NCBI RefSeq assembly: GCF_001429505.1
Contig: NZ_LMJW01000001.1
Coordinates: 870,606-934,605 of the forward strand
Length of the DNA: 64,000 nt
Source of the DNA: Allobosea sp. Root483D1
GTDB lineage: Bacteria; Pseudomonadota; Alphaproteobacteria; Rhizobiales; Beijerinckiaceae
Direction: 5' to 3'
Below the pieces are notes generated by a model, which was not told the DNA's origin, searched no databases, and was given only the letters and a program-made list of their open reading frames with translations. Position numbers and translations under genes: made by a program. Of the stretch, positions 44,188-52,965 are shown piece after piece (positions within the stretch are counted from its first letter, which is position 1; each line of letters starts with the position of its first letter).

Positions 44188-45597
44188 GTGGAGCTAGAGA
44201 ACGTCGACCTCGCCGTGCGCGGTCGCATCGTCACCATGGACAAGGACAGGACCGTCATCGATGACGGCATGGTCGTCTCGCGGGCCGGCCGGATCCTGGC
44301 TGTCGGTCCGCGGCAGGAGATCGCCTCGCGCTTTCGGTGCGACCATGTCGCAGGCGACGCCCACTCGATCATCATGCCGGGCTTCATCGACGCCCATACG
44401 CATTGCACCCAGTGCTTCGTCCGCTCGCTCACCAGCGGCGAGCTGCCGATGATCCCGCGCATCTACAGCCCGGCACAGCGCTCGCTGAACCCGGAGCAGG
44501 CCGCCACGACCGTCCGGCTCATCGCCGCCCAGCTGCTGCGCTCGGGCATCACCACGATGTGCGAAGGCACGTTGAACCCGGCGCACGAGCCGGCGATCGT
44601 CCAGGCGATCGAGGAGACCGGAATCCGTTGCGTGATGGCGCGCGGTGCGGCGGATCAGGACTTCCACCATGCCGCGCTCTACAGCCAGATCACCGATCGC
44701 TCCTGGTACAAGGCGCGGGAGGGCCAGGCGGAAAAGGAACTCCTCGCGACCGAGGCGTTCCTGCAGCGGCATCCGGCGCGCGGCGACGGGCTCATCCGGG
44801 GCGCCGTCAATGTCTCGGCGCTCCTGAACTTCTCCGAAGCCTACTTCAAGGGCGGTGCCGAGCTGGCCCGCCGGCACGATACGACCATGCAGGTCCATAT
44901 CGGCCGGGATCGCGAGGAGGTCGAGTTCTGTCTCTCCGCGTTCGGCCGCCGCCCGGTGGAGCGGCTCGCCGATCTCGGCGTCATCGACGAGCATCTGGTC
45001 GCGGTCCATGCCGTGCTGGCGAGCGAAAAGGAGATCGAGCTCCTGGCCCGCGGCGGAGCCGGCCTCGCGCATTCCCCGGTGGAATGCGTCGCCAATCTCA
45101 ACGCCATTCCCAACCTGCCGCGCTTCAGGGCGTCCGGTATCCGCGTCGCGCTCGGATGCGACAACCAGGCCAACGACATCTTCGTGAACATGCGGGCCGC
45201 CTGGCTCATCCACGGCGCCAAATGGGGGATGTCGGCCTATGATGCGGAGTTCCTGTCCGCTGGCGAGATCATCGACATGGCGACCATCGAGGCCGCCTCG
45301 GTGCTGAGATGCGACGACCTGATCGGCTCGCTGGAAGCCGGCAAGGCGGCCGACATCGTCGTGCTCGACGGGAGCGGGCCGCACATGATGTCTTCGCAGC
45401 ATCTGTCGAGCGAGCTGCTTCGCTACGCCTCGCGGGCCGAGGTCAAGACGACCATCGTCGCCGGCAGGGTCCTGTATTCCGACGGGGAGTTCGCGACGAT
45501 CGACATCGAAAGGCTGCGCGAGGAAGCCACGGCCGGCGCCAGCTTCGTCAGCGATCTCGTCGCCGAGCGTCGTTATCGCCCGCTGCCAGCCTGGTAG
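44188..45597 (+). CDS. Amidohydrolase IV (chlorohydrolase/MTA-deaminase-like)
   Basis: 469 residues from GTG 44188, chosen because GAGGA lies eight bases upstream. Metal motifs are DAHTHCTQ (about 70), TMQVHIGRD (about 235), VAVHAVLAS (about 275) and ALGCDNQAND (Asp about 325); AGKAADIVVLDG is the C-terminal signature. The Glu-containing loop usual after the third ligand is altered to GRDREE. It is co-transcribed with GntR (20-base gap) and opposite the other three amidohydrolases. Confidence 0.86.
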   Translation: MELENVDLAVRGRIVTMDKDRTVIDDGMVVSRAGRILAVGPRQEIASRFRCDHVAGDAHSIIMPGFIDAHTHCTQCFVRSLTSGELPMIPRIYSPAQRSLNPEQAATTVRLIAAQLLRSGITTMCEGTLNPAHEPAIVQAIEETGIRCVMARGAADQDFHHAALYSQITDRSWYKAREGQAEKELLATEAFLQRHPARGDGLIRGAVNVSALLNFSEAYFKGGAELARRHDTTMQVHIGRDREEVEFCLSAFGRRPVERLADLGVIDEHLVAVHAVLASEKEIELLARGGAGLAHSPVECVANLNAIPNLPRFRASGIRVALGCDNQANDIFVNMRAAWLIHGAKWGMSAYDAEFLSAGEIIDMATIEAASVLRCDDLIGSLEAGKAADIVVLDGSGPHMMSSQHLSSELLRYASRAEVKTTIVAGRVLYSDGEFATIDIERLREEATAGASFVSDLVAERRYRPLPAW

Positions 45598-45633
45598 TCC
45601 ATCCGTGCGAGCCATGCGACCGTCGCCCCTCCA

Positions 45634-46827
45634 GTGATCGCATGGCCGGCCTCGGGAGCTGCAATGTATCTTGCGGTCGTGCTGATCGGCCTGAATCTCA
45701 GGCCCTTCCTCACCGGTGTGGCTCCCCTGGCTTCGGACATCCACGCGGCGACGGGCCTCAGCGATCAGGGCATGTCCCTGTTCGCCAGCCTGTCCATGGC
45801 CGCAATGGGCTTATGCGCCTTCCTCGGCCCCGTCATTCAAAGGCGGATCGCCGAAGATCGCTGGATCATCATCGGGGCTCTCTCCGCTCTCAGCCTCTTT
45901 TCCGGCTGGCGGATGCTGACCGACAGCGGCAGCGTCCTGATCGCCAGCACGACGCTTTGCGCCTTGTGCGTCGCACTCATCCAGGCGGTTTTTCCGCGGC
46001 GCATCAAGGCGCATTTCCTGGGCAGGACACCCTTCGCCATGGGGCTGTTCTCGGCCTGCCTGATGGGTGGCGGCGCGGTAGGCGCGCAATTGTCGCCGCT
46101 GATCGCCGAAGCGAGCGGCAACTGGCGGCTCGGTCTCGGCTGGATGGCGCCCTTTGCCGCCATGGCGGCAGCCGTGTCCGTCTTCCACCTGCCGGCCAAC
46201 GGCGGAGGTCCTGGCGGCACCCTGGGACTTCGGGACCTGGTGTCGAGGCCGCGAGCCTGGTTGCTCATGGTTGGCTTCGGGATCGTCAACGGCAGCTATG
46301 CCTCGATCGTCGCCTGGCTCGCGCCCTATTATCAGCGGATGGGATGGGGCAGCACCGATAGCGGTGGCCTCCTCGCCGTCCTGGCCGCCTGCCAGGCGAT
46401 CGCTGCCCTTGCGATCCCCATGCTGGCCTCCCGGGGGCTGGATCGACGGCCCTGGATCGTCCTCTCGCTCGGTCTCCAGATCCTCGGGTTCTGCGGCCTC
46501 GCATTTGCTCCCGATCTCCACCCCGCCCTCTGGGCGATCGTGATCGGCATCGGAATGGGAGGCGCGTTCGCGCTGTTCATGATCGTCGCGCTGGATCACC
46601 TGGAGAACCCGGTCGACGCGGGCGCCCTTTCGGCCTTCATGCAGGGCGGCGGCTTCCTGATCGCCGGCCTGTTTCCGTGGATCGTCGCCGCCCTGGGCGA
46701 ACGGGCCGGCGATCTTTCCTCTGGCTGGCTCGTCCATGTCGGGGCGATTGGCCTGGTCGCCGTCATGGCCTGCCGCTTCCGGCCCGAGGGCTATGCGCTC
46801 GCGCTGCGCGGCATCCGCCGCCAATAG
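45634..46827 (+). CDS. MFS transporter, CynX/NimT-like
   Basis: 397 residues with about 12 predicted membrane helices, including LIGLNLRPFLTGVAPLASDI as helix 1, the hallmark opening of the cyanate/nitroimidazole subgroup. Charged loop motif RRIAEDR follows helix 2. GTG 45634 gives the longest form; ATG 45664 has a better GGGAG site and may be the true start. It probably moves a small product or substrate of the amidohydrolase pathway. Confidence 0.88.
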   Translation: MIAWPASGAAMYLAVVLIGLNLRPFLTGVAPLASDIHAATGLSDQGMSLFASLSMAAMGLCAFLGPVIQRRIAEDRWIIIGALSALSLFSGWRMLTDSGSVLIASTTLCALCVALIQAVFPRRIKAHFLGRTPFAMGLFSACLMGGGAVGAQLSPLIAEASGNWRLGLGWMAPFAAMAAAVSVFHLPANGGGPGGTLGLRDLVSRPRAWLLMVGFGIVNGSYASIVAWLAPYYQRMGWGSTDSGGLLAVLAACQAIAALAIPMLASRGLDRRPWIVLSLGLQILGFCGLAFAPDLHPALWAIVIGIGMGGAFALFMIVALDHLENPVDAGALSAFMQGGGFLIAGLFPWIVAALGERAGDLSSGWLVHVGAIGLVAVMACRFRPEGYALALRGIRRQ

Positions 46828-46871
46828 CGACCAGAACGCGGGCTGGGCCGTTTCGCGGCTCACAATAGGCG

Positions 46872-47774
46872 CTATCCGGATCTGGAATTCAGGCTTTCGA
46901 TCCGCAGGAAGCGAATGAACTCTTCGACGAGCCTGGTGCGCTGGCTGTGCGAGGGGAACAGCACGCCGAAATTATAGGGCACGTCGGGCTCGAACCGGCG
47001 CCAAACAAGACCCTTTGCGGTGAAGGCATTGGCGGTGAAGCGGTCGGTGATCGTGACGCCCACACCATTTGCCACCAGTTCGCAAGCCACCGCGGCGATG
47101 GGCGTGTCGACGCGGATGTCCGGCACGGAGCCGGCATCGTCCAGAGCCCGCTGCAGCGGCAAGTGGGCGAAGCTGTCCCGCCCCTTGCCGACGAATGCCA
47201 ACCCATGCAGGTCGCGGGGCGTTATCACCTCACGCGCCGCGAGCGGATGGTCCGGCAACATCACGCAAACCCCGATCGCAGGATCGAAAAGCTCGATGTC
47301 GACGCCCGGCTTTTCCATCGGGAGCATCGCGAAGCCGATGTCGAACTGCCGCGTCGAAACCCAGGAGGCGATCGTCTCGGAGCGCTGGACCTGGAGCGCG
47401 GCAGCGACCCCACGGTGCTCCTTCAGGAAGCGAGCGAGCGCCATCGGCAGGAACTGGTGAGCCAGCGCCGGCATGCTGACGATCCTGAGCTGCTCGACGC
47501 GCCGCTCCTTGATCTGGGCGGCCCGCTGGGCGATGCGCTCCAGCCCGACGAAGCTGCGCTCGACCTCGTCCTGCAGGGCGAGCGCCTCCGCCGTCGGCCA
47601 GCTCCGCCCGTCCGCACGCGTGAACAGCGCGAAGCCCAGGCGCTCCTGCAATTCCTTCAGCAGCCGGGAGATCGATGGCTGCGAGGTGCGCAGGAGGCGC
47701 GCGGCCTGGGTGAAGCTGCCGACATGCAGCACGGCATTGAAGGCTTCCCAGTGCTTGTGACCGATCTGCGTCAA
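46872..47774 (-). CDS. LysR family transcriptional regulator
   Basis: 300 residues from TTG 47774, with GGAG nine bases upstream; a longer TTG start at 47837 exists but extends into the control region. Winged helix GSFTQAARLLRTSQPSISRLL (in part QAARLLRTSQPSISRLL, about 20-40), effector domain from ~90. It resembles regulators of opine and arginine-derivative uptake such as OccR/NocR in helix sequence style; I do not claim orthology. It is divergent from the ABC/oxidase operon at 47963 and its likely activator. Confidence 0.88.
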   Translation of the reverse strand: MTQIGHKHWEAFNAVLHVGSFTQAARLLRTSQPSISRLLKELQERLGFALFTRADGRSWPTAEALALQDEVERSFVGLERIAQRAAQIKERRVEQLRIVSMPALAHQFLPMALARFLKEHRGVAAALQVQRSETIASWVSTRQFDIGFAMLPMEKPGVDIELFDPAIGVCVMLPDHPLAAREVITPRDLHGLAFVGKGRDSFAHLPLQRALDDAGSVPDIRVDTPIAAVACELVANGVGVTITDRFTANAFTAKGLVWRRFEPDVPYNFGVLFPSHSQRTRLVEEFIRFLRIESLNSRSG

Positions 47775-47895
47775 ATCAAGGCACTCCGGGACCGGAAGCT
47801 TCAGAGTTCGGGCGAAGCGTACCCCGGCGGGCAGCAATGCTCGCCGGGCGCCTGGCCATGCTCATATCAAATCCGGATCGATCAATCCATATTTC

Positions 47896-47905
47896 GTCAA
47901 TTGAC
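47896..47905. promoter_or_regulatory. Palindrome GTCAATTGAC in the LysR-transporter divergent region
   Basis: Perfect 10-bp palindrome about 58 bases before the binding-protein start; a second short palindrome, ATCCGGAT, lies at 47871-47878. The pair could form a LysR recognition/activation site. Evidence is positional only. Confidence 0.35.
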
Positions 47906-47962
47906 AGATACCCTCTCCGCCTGAACCCTGACGGCAATCAGAAAGAAGGAGGGGTTGCCGGC

Positions 47963-49012
47963 ATGAAGTCTCCGCGTCACGGAATCTGTTCGATCGCGCT
48001 CGGATTGGCGCTGTCGGCCACGGGCTGGGTGTCGTCCGACGCCCTCGCCCAGGACACCATGTATGTCGCCGGTTATGGCGGCTCGTTCGAGCGCCTGATG
48101 CGGGACTCGGTGATCCCGCCCTTCGAGAAGGCCAACAACGTCAAGATCGAGTATGTCGCGGGGCAGTCGACCGCCACGCTGGCGAAGCTGCAGGCACAGC
48201 GCAGCAAGCAGGAGATCGACATCGCGATCGTCGATGACGGCCCGATGTACCAGGCGGTGCAGTTCGGCTTCTGCGCGCCGATCCAGAAGGCGCCGGTCCT
48301 GGACGACATCTATCCGATCGCGAAACTGGCCGACCAGGCGATCGCCTTCGGCATCGGCGTCACGGCGCCGGTCTACAACACCAAGATCTTCAAGGAGAAG
48401 GGCCTGCCCGTTCCGACCTCCTGGGGCGACCTCGGCAACAGCGCCTATAAGGGCCAGCTCGCCCTGCTGGGCGCCGCGAGCACGACCGGCCTGCACGGCC
48501 TGATCATGGTGGCACGCGCCAAGGGCGGCGGCGAAGCCAATATCGATCCCGGCTTCAAGACCTTCAAGGACGAGATCCGGCCGAACATCGTGACCTTCGC
48601 TCCGTCGGCACCGAAGCTGGAAGAGCTGCTGCAGAGCGGCGAAATCGCGATGACGGTGGTCGCGCGGTCGCGCGCCGTCGCGCTGAAGAAGGAAGGGCTG
48701 CCGCTGCAGGCCGTCGAACCCAAGGAAGGCGCAGCGGCGCTGATGGTGACGATGTGCCCGGTCGTCGACAGCGATATGTCCGCGCAGGCGCAGAAGTTCA
48801 TCCAGCACATGCTCTCGCCCGAACTCCAGAAGGTCTTCGCCAAGGCGGGCTACGGCCCGGTCAATCGCAAGACGCAACTGACAGAGGAAGAGAAGGAGGG
48901 GCTCGCCGTCGGTGACGAGGCCGTCGGCAAGCTCGCCAAGATCGACTGGCCGGTCGTCAACCAGAACCGTGCCGCCTGGACGCAGCGCTGGAACCGCGAA
49001 GTCGAACGCTGA
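47963..49012 (+). CDS. ABC transporter substrate-binding protein, PotD/SBP_bac_8 type
   Basis: 349 residues, Sec leader to ALAQ (~31). YVAGYGGSFERLMRDSVIPPFEK and the VEYVAGQST-like segment are typical of the polyamine/iron-binding group. ATG 47963 follows AAGGAGGGG at a workable distance. It opens an operon with ATPase, two permeases, a DAO oxidase and an opine-dehydrogenase-like protein. Confidence 0.92.
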   Translation: MKSPRHGICSIALGLALSATGWVSSDALAQDTMYVAGYGGSFERLMRDSVIPPFEKANNVKIEYVAGQSTATLAKLQAQRSKQEIDIAIVDDGPMYQAVQFGFCAPIQKAPVLDDIYPIAKLADQAIAFGIGVTAPVYNTKIFKEKGLPVPTSWGDLGNSAYKGQLALLGAASTTGLHGLIMVARAKGGGEANIDPGFKTFKDEIRPNIVTFAPSAPKLEELLQSGEIAMTVVARSRAVALKKEGLPLQAVEPKEGAAALMVTMCPVVDSDMSAQAQKFIQHMLSPELQKVFAKAGYGPVNRKTQLTEEEKEGLAVGDEAVGKLAKIDWPVVNQNRAAWTQRWNREVER

Positions 49013-49020
49013 GCCCTCCC

Positions 49021-49048
49021 GGTCCGGCCGGCCCTGCCCGGCCGGACC
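49021..49048 (+). other. Perfect 11-bp hairpin between binding protein and ATPase genes
   Basis: GGTCCGGCCGG (49021-49031) pairs with CCGGCCGGACC (49038-49048) around a 6-base loop. It sits nine bases after the binding-protein stop. As at 18490, it most likely sets a higher message level for the binding protein than for the membrane subunits. Confidence 0.6.
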
Positions 49049-49073
49049 CTTCCCGAACGAGCCTTCCAAACAC

Positions 49074-50147
49074 ATGGCCAAGATCGCGCTCGAGGCGCTG
49101 ACCAAGCGCTTCGCCAATTTCACCGCGCTCGCCGGCATCGACCTGGCGATCGAGCCGGGCGAATTCGTCGGGCTGCTCGGCCCCTCCGGCTGCGGCAAGA
49201 CCACGACCCTCAACATCGTCGCCGGCTTCGAAGAACCGAGCAGCGGACGCGTCCTGCTCGATGGCCGCGATCTTTCGGGCGTGCCGGCGAACCGGCGCGG
49301 CATGGGCATCGTCTTCCAGAGCTATGCGCTGTTTCCGCACATGACCGTGGCCGAAAACATCTCCTTCGGGCTGGAGATGCGGGCGATCGGCCGTGCCGAC
49401 CGGGACCAGAAGATCCGCCAGGCGCTCGACCTCGTGCATCTCTCGGCCTTGAGCGAGCGCTATCCGCGCCAGCTCTCCGGCGGCCAGCAGCAACGCGTCG
49501 CCCTGGCGCGGGCGCTCGCCATCGAGCCTGCTCTGCTCCTGCTCGACGAGCCCTTGTCCAATCTCGACGCCAAGCTGCGCGAGGAGATGCAGGTCGAGAT
49601 CCGCGCGATCCAGCGCCGCGTCGGCACGACAACGATCATGGTCACGCACGACCAGGCCGAAGCGCTCGCCACTTGCGACAAGATCGCAGTGATGGATGCC
49701 GGCCGCATCGTCCAGCTCGCGGACCCGCTGACGCTCTACGATGCCCCCGCAAGCCGCTTTGCCGCGTCCTTCGTCGGGCGCTCCTCGCAATTGCCGGCTA
49801 CGGTCACCGCAGTCGACGGGCCGATCGCGCGCCTGCGCATCGACGGTCTGGCGGCCGAGGTCGGCGGGCGGCTGCATCACCCCGTGCTGGTGGGCGAAGC
49901 GGTGCTGATCGCACTGCGGCCGGAGAAGGTCCAGCTCGGAGCTCCCGGGGCCGGTGCGGTCGATGGCCGCCTGCAATCGCAGGTGTTCCAGGGCAGCTCC
50001 TGGCTGTTCGCGGTTCAGACCGAGGTCGGGAGCGTACTGGTCTCGGAGCCGCATCGCGGCGCCCCGCGCTTCCGCGAAGGAGATGCCGTCTCGATCGCCT
50101 GGACGCCCGAGGACGCCGCCGTGGTGCCGGAGGCGGCCCGTGACTAG
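49074..50147 (+). CDS. ABC transporter ATP-binding protein, PotA type
   Basis: 357 residues: Walker A GPSGCGKT (about 39), Q-loop [28 protein letters not shown], Walker B LLLLDEPLSNLD, switch His in MVTHDQAEAL and a C-terminal TOBE domain. ATG 49074. It powers the two permeases encoded directly downstream; the stop overlaps the next start by eight bases. Confidence 0.95.
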   Translation: MAKIALEALTKRFANFTALAGIDLAIEPGEFVGLLGPSGCGKTTTLNIVAGFEEPSSGRVLLDGRDLSGVPANRRGMGIVFQSYALFPHMTVAENISFGLEMRAIGRADRDQKIRQALDLVHLSALSERYPRQLSGGQQQRVALARALAIEPALLLLDEPLSNLDAKLREEMQVEIRAIQRRVGTTTIMVTHDQAEALATCDKIAVMDAGRIVQLADPLTLYDAPASRFAASFVGRSSQLPATVTAVDGPIARLRIDGLAAEVGGRLHHPVLVGEAVLIALRPEKVQLGAPGAGAVDGRLQSQVFQGSSWLFAVQTEVGSVLVSEPHRGAPRFREGDAVSIAWTPEDAAVVPEAARD

Positions 50148-51003
50148 CGCGAAGCCCCGCCGCGCACCCTATTGGCTGAGCCTGCCGGCACTGCTTGTCT
50201 TCGCGGCGCTGCTGGTGACGCCGCTCGCCATGATCGCGGGCCTGAGCTTCCAGGCTTTCGATCTGAATACGGGCCAAATCGGCGGCCTGACCCTCGGCAA
50301 CTACGCCGATACGCTGGGCGATCCCTATTATCACACGATCTTCCTGCGCACCGTCGGCATCGCGCTGGCGACGACGGTGATCTGCATCCTGATCGGTGCG
50401 CCGGAGGCCTATTTCCTGTCGCGCATGCGCGCGCCATGGCGCTCGATCTTCCTGATCGTGACGCTGAGCCCGCTGCTGATCTCGGTGGTGGTGCGCACGC
50501 TGGGCTGGGCGCTGCTGTTCGGCCGGAACGGCGTGATCAATCAGGTCCTCGCCGCGCTCGGTCTCGCCTCCGGCCCGATCCCGATGCTCTACACCGTCCA
50601 GGGTGTGGTCATCGCGCTGGTCCATGTCGCGGTGCCGTTCATGGTGATCTCCGTCTGGGCCGCCCTCCAGCGCCTCGACCCCAAGGTGATCCGCGCCGCG
50701 AGCTCGCTCGGGGCGAGCGAGTTCACGATCTTCAGGCGGATCGTGCTGCCGCAGGTCATCCCCGGCATCCTGTCGGGCTCGCTGATCGTCTTCGCCCTCG
50801 CCGCCAGCGCCTTCGCGACGCCCGCGATCATCGGCGGGCGCCAGCTCAAGGTGGTCGCGACCGCGACCTATGACGAGTTCCTGGGCACGCTGAACTGGCC
50901 GCTGGGCGCCGCCATCGCGATCGTCCTGCTGATCGTCAACGCCACCATCATGCTGACCTACAACCGCATCGTGGAACGGCGCTATGCGAGGTTCACCCAA
51001 TGA
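50140..51003 (+). CDS. ABC transporter permease, PotB type
   Basis: 287 residues from GTG 50140, overlapping the ATPase end. Six predicted helices are present, and the EAA loop VIRAASSLGASEFTIFRRIVLP is near 185-205. It pairs with the next gene, with a 4-base overlap (ATGA). Confidence 0.93.
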   Translation: MTSAKPRRAPYWLSLPALLVFAALLVTPLAMIAGLSFQAFDLNTGQIGGLTLGNYADTLGDPYYHTIFLRTVGIALATTVICILIGAPEAYFLSRMRAPWRSIFLIVTLSPLLISVVVRTLGWALLFGRNGVINQVLAALGLASGPIPMLYTVQGVVIALVHVAVPFMVISVWAALQRLDPKVIRAASSLGASEFTIFRRIVLPQVIPGILSGSLIVFALAASAFATPAIIGGRQLKVVATATYDEFLGTLNWPLGAAIAIVLLIVNATIMLTYNRIVERRYARFTQ

Positions 51004-51794
51004 GCCGAAACGGAGCCTTCGCGGTCACGTTCCACACGCTGTTCGTCGCCTTCATGCTGGCGCCGCTCGTGGTGGTGATGTGGATGTCGCTGACGCCCTC
51101 GAACCTGCTGTCGCTGCCGACGACCTCGTTCTCGCTGCGCTGGTTCTGGGCGATCCTGCGCCACAGCCAGTTCATCGACGCCTTCTGGTTCAGCATCCTG
51201 CTCGGCTTCCTCTCGGCGAGCCTGGCGATGGTGCTGGCTGTGCCGGCCGCGCTCGCCTTGGCGCGCCATCGTTTCCCGGGGCGGGACGGCTTCGTCGCGC
51301 TTTTCCTGTCGCCGCTGATCATCCCCCATGTCGTGCTCGGCGTGGCCTTCCTGCGCTTCTTCACGCAGATCGGCACGACCGGAACCTTCATCGGGCTGCT
51401 CGGCGCCCATGTGCTGGTGATCTTCCCCTATGGGCTACGCCTGGTGCTGGCGGCGCTGACGACGAGCGACCCGGCGATCGAGCGGGCGGCGATCTCGCTC
51501 GGGGCCTCGCAATGGACGGTGTTCCGGCGGGTACTCTTCCCGCTGATGATCCCCGGCGTCGCCGGCGGCTGGGTCATCTCCTTCATCCAGAGCTTCGATG
51601 AGGTGACGATGACCGTGTTCGTCGCGACCCCGTCCTCGATGACGCTGCCGGTGCGGATGTACCACTACATCGAGGAGTCGATCGATCCGCTGGTGGCCTC
51701 GGTCTCGACCGTCGTCATCCTCCTCACCTTCCTGCTCATGGCCATCGTGGACCGCATCTACGGGCTGGACCGCATCCTGGTCGGCAAGGGCTGA
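51000..51794 (+). CDS. ABC transporter permease, PotC type
   Basis: 264 residues, six predicted helices, EAA loop IERAAISLGASQWTVFRRVL near 160-180 and FIQSFDEVTMTVF, a PotC-type segment. It is followed by a 39-base gap with a hairpin that covers the ribosome-binding site of the oxidase gene. Confidence 0.93.
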   Translation: MSRNGAFAVTFHTLFVAFMLAPLVVVMWMSLTPSNLLSLPTTSFSLRWFWAILRHSQFIDAFWFSILLGFLSASLAMVLAVPAALALARHRFPGRDGFVALFLSPLIIPHVVLGVAFLRFFTQIGTTGTFIGLLGAHVLVIFPYGLRLVLAALTTSDPAIERAAISLGASQWTVFRRVLFPLMIPGVAGGWVISFIQSFDEVTMTVFVATPSSMTLPVRMYHYIEESIDPLVASVSTVVILLTFLLMAIVDRIYGLDRILVGKG

Positions 51795-51805
51795 GCGCCC
51801 GCCGG

Positions 51806-51830
51806 CCAATCCTGACCTTTCGAGGATTGG
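51806..51830 (+). promoter_or_regulatory. Hairpin that buries the ribosome-binding site of the DAO gene
   Basis: CCAATCCT (51806-51813) pairs perfectly with AGGATTGG (51823-51830). The AGGA of the right arm is the only Shine-Dalgarno sequence for ATG 51834, so folding would hide it. Possible translational control or simply a de-coupler between transporter and enzyme genes. Confidence 0.5.
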
Positions 51831-51833
51831 ACA

Positions 51834-52955
51834 ATGAAAGCGATCGTTGTGGGAGCCGGCGTCGTCGGCTCATCGGTGGCCTATCGCCTGGCGCAGGCCG
51901 GGGCCGACGTCACCATCATAGAGGAGCGGCGGCCAGGCGGCGGCACCTCCAGCGTCACCTATGCCTGGGTCAACGCTTGCGAGAAGCTGACCTCGGAGGC
52001 CTATTTCCGGCTGAACTTTGCCGGCCGCCAGGCGCATGAGGACATTCTCGCCGAGTTTCCGGGCGCGGACTGGTATCACCGCCCCGGCGTGCTGCAATGG
52101 CAGGATGCCGAAGCGGAAGCCGGCGGCCGCGACGGCACCGATCCGCTCGCCAAGCTGCAGCAGCTGATCGCATGGGGCTATCCGGCCGAGGTCCTCAGCC
52201 TCGATGAGGTCCGCAAGCTCGAACCGGAGATCAATCCCGATGCGATCGGGAACGCCCCGGTCATCCACTACCCCCGGGATGGCTGGCTCGACCCCGTGCC
52301 CTATTCCGGCGCCCTGGTGGCCGCCGCCCAGGAGCGTCACGATGCAACGCTCATCGAAGGCCATGTCGATCGTCTGGTTCTGACCGGCGAGCGGTGCACA
52401 GGCGTCGTGCTCGGCGATGGCCGGACCATCGAAGCCGATGTGGTGGTGAATTGCGCCGGCCGCTGGCTCAACGACATCGTCCAGACGCCCGAGCATCGCG
52501 TCCCGCTGGCGCCGACGCTCGGCATCGTCGCGTATACGCCGCCCGCCGGCACGCCGCTGAGAAGCGCGCTGCGCACGCCCCTGGTCAATATGCGCCCCGA
52601 CGGCGGCGGGCGCTTCCTGCTGCGCTCGAACGAGCTCGATCGCCTGCTGGCGACCGAGGAAGGCGCCGTGCCAGCCCACCCGCAGGCGCAGGAATTGATG
52701 CGCCGTGCCATCAGGACCGTGCCGGCGCTGAAGAGCGTTGCCGTCGAGGCGGTCCGGATCGCAACGCGGCCGATTCCGCAAGACTCCTATTCGGCCGTCG
52801 GCCCGGTGCCCGGCCTGTCCAACTACTATGCGGTGGTCACCCATAGCGGCGTGACGCTCGGTGCCTTCCTGGGCGAGCTCGTCGCCGATGAACTCGTCCA
52901 CGGGCACCAGCGGGACGAGCTCGCCGAGTTCCGCCCGAACCGCTTCTTCAACTGA
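51834..52955 (+). CDS. FAD-dependent oxidoreductase, DAO/glycine-oxidase-like
   Basis: 373 residues. N-terminal VVGAGVVGSSVAYRLAQAGA binds FAD, GGGTSSVTYAWVNA follows as in amine/amino-acid oxidases, and the C-terminal HSGVTLGAFLGELVADEL completes the FAD fold. It likely oxidises a D-amino acid or secondary amine. Together with the transporter and the opine-dehydrogenase-family protein next door, an opine-type substrate is plausible (inference). Confidence 0.88.
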   Translation: MKAIVVGAGVVGSSVAYRLAQAGADVTIIEERRPGGGTSSVTYAWVNACEKLTSEAYFRLNFAGRQAHEDILAEFPGADWYHRPGVLQWQDAEAEAGGRDGTDPLAKLQQLIAWGYPAEVLSLDEVRKLEPEINPDAIGNAPVIHYPRDGWLDPVPYSGALVAAAQERHDATLIEGHVDRLVLTGERCTGVVLGDGRTIEADVVVNCAGRWLNDIVQTPEHRVPLAPTLGIVAYTPPAGTPLRSALRTPLVNMRPDGGGRFLLRSNELDRLLATEEGAVPAHPQAQELMRRAIRTVPALKSVAVEAVRIATRPIPQDSYSAVGPVPGLSNYYAVVTHSGVTLGAFLGELVADELVHGHQRDELAEFRPNRFFN

Positions 52956-52965
52956 GGACCGTCCG

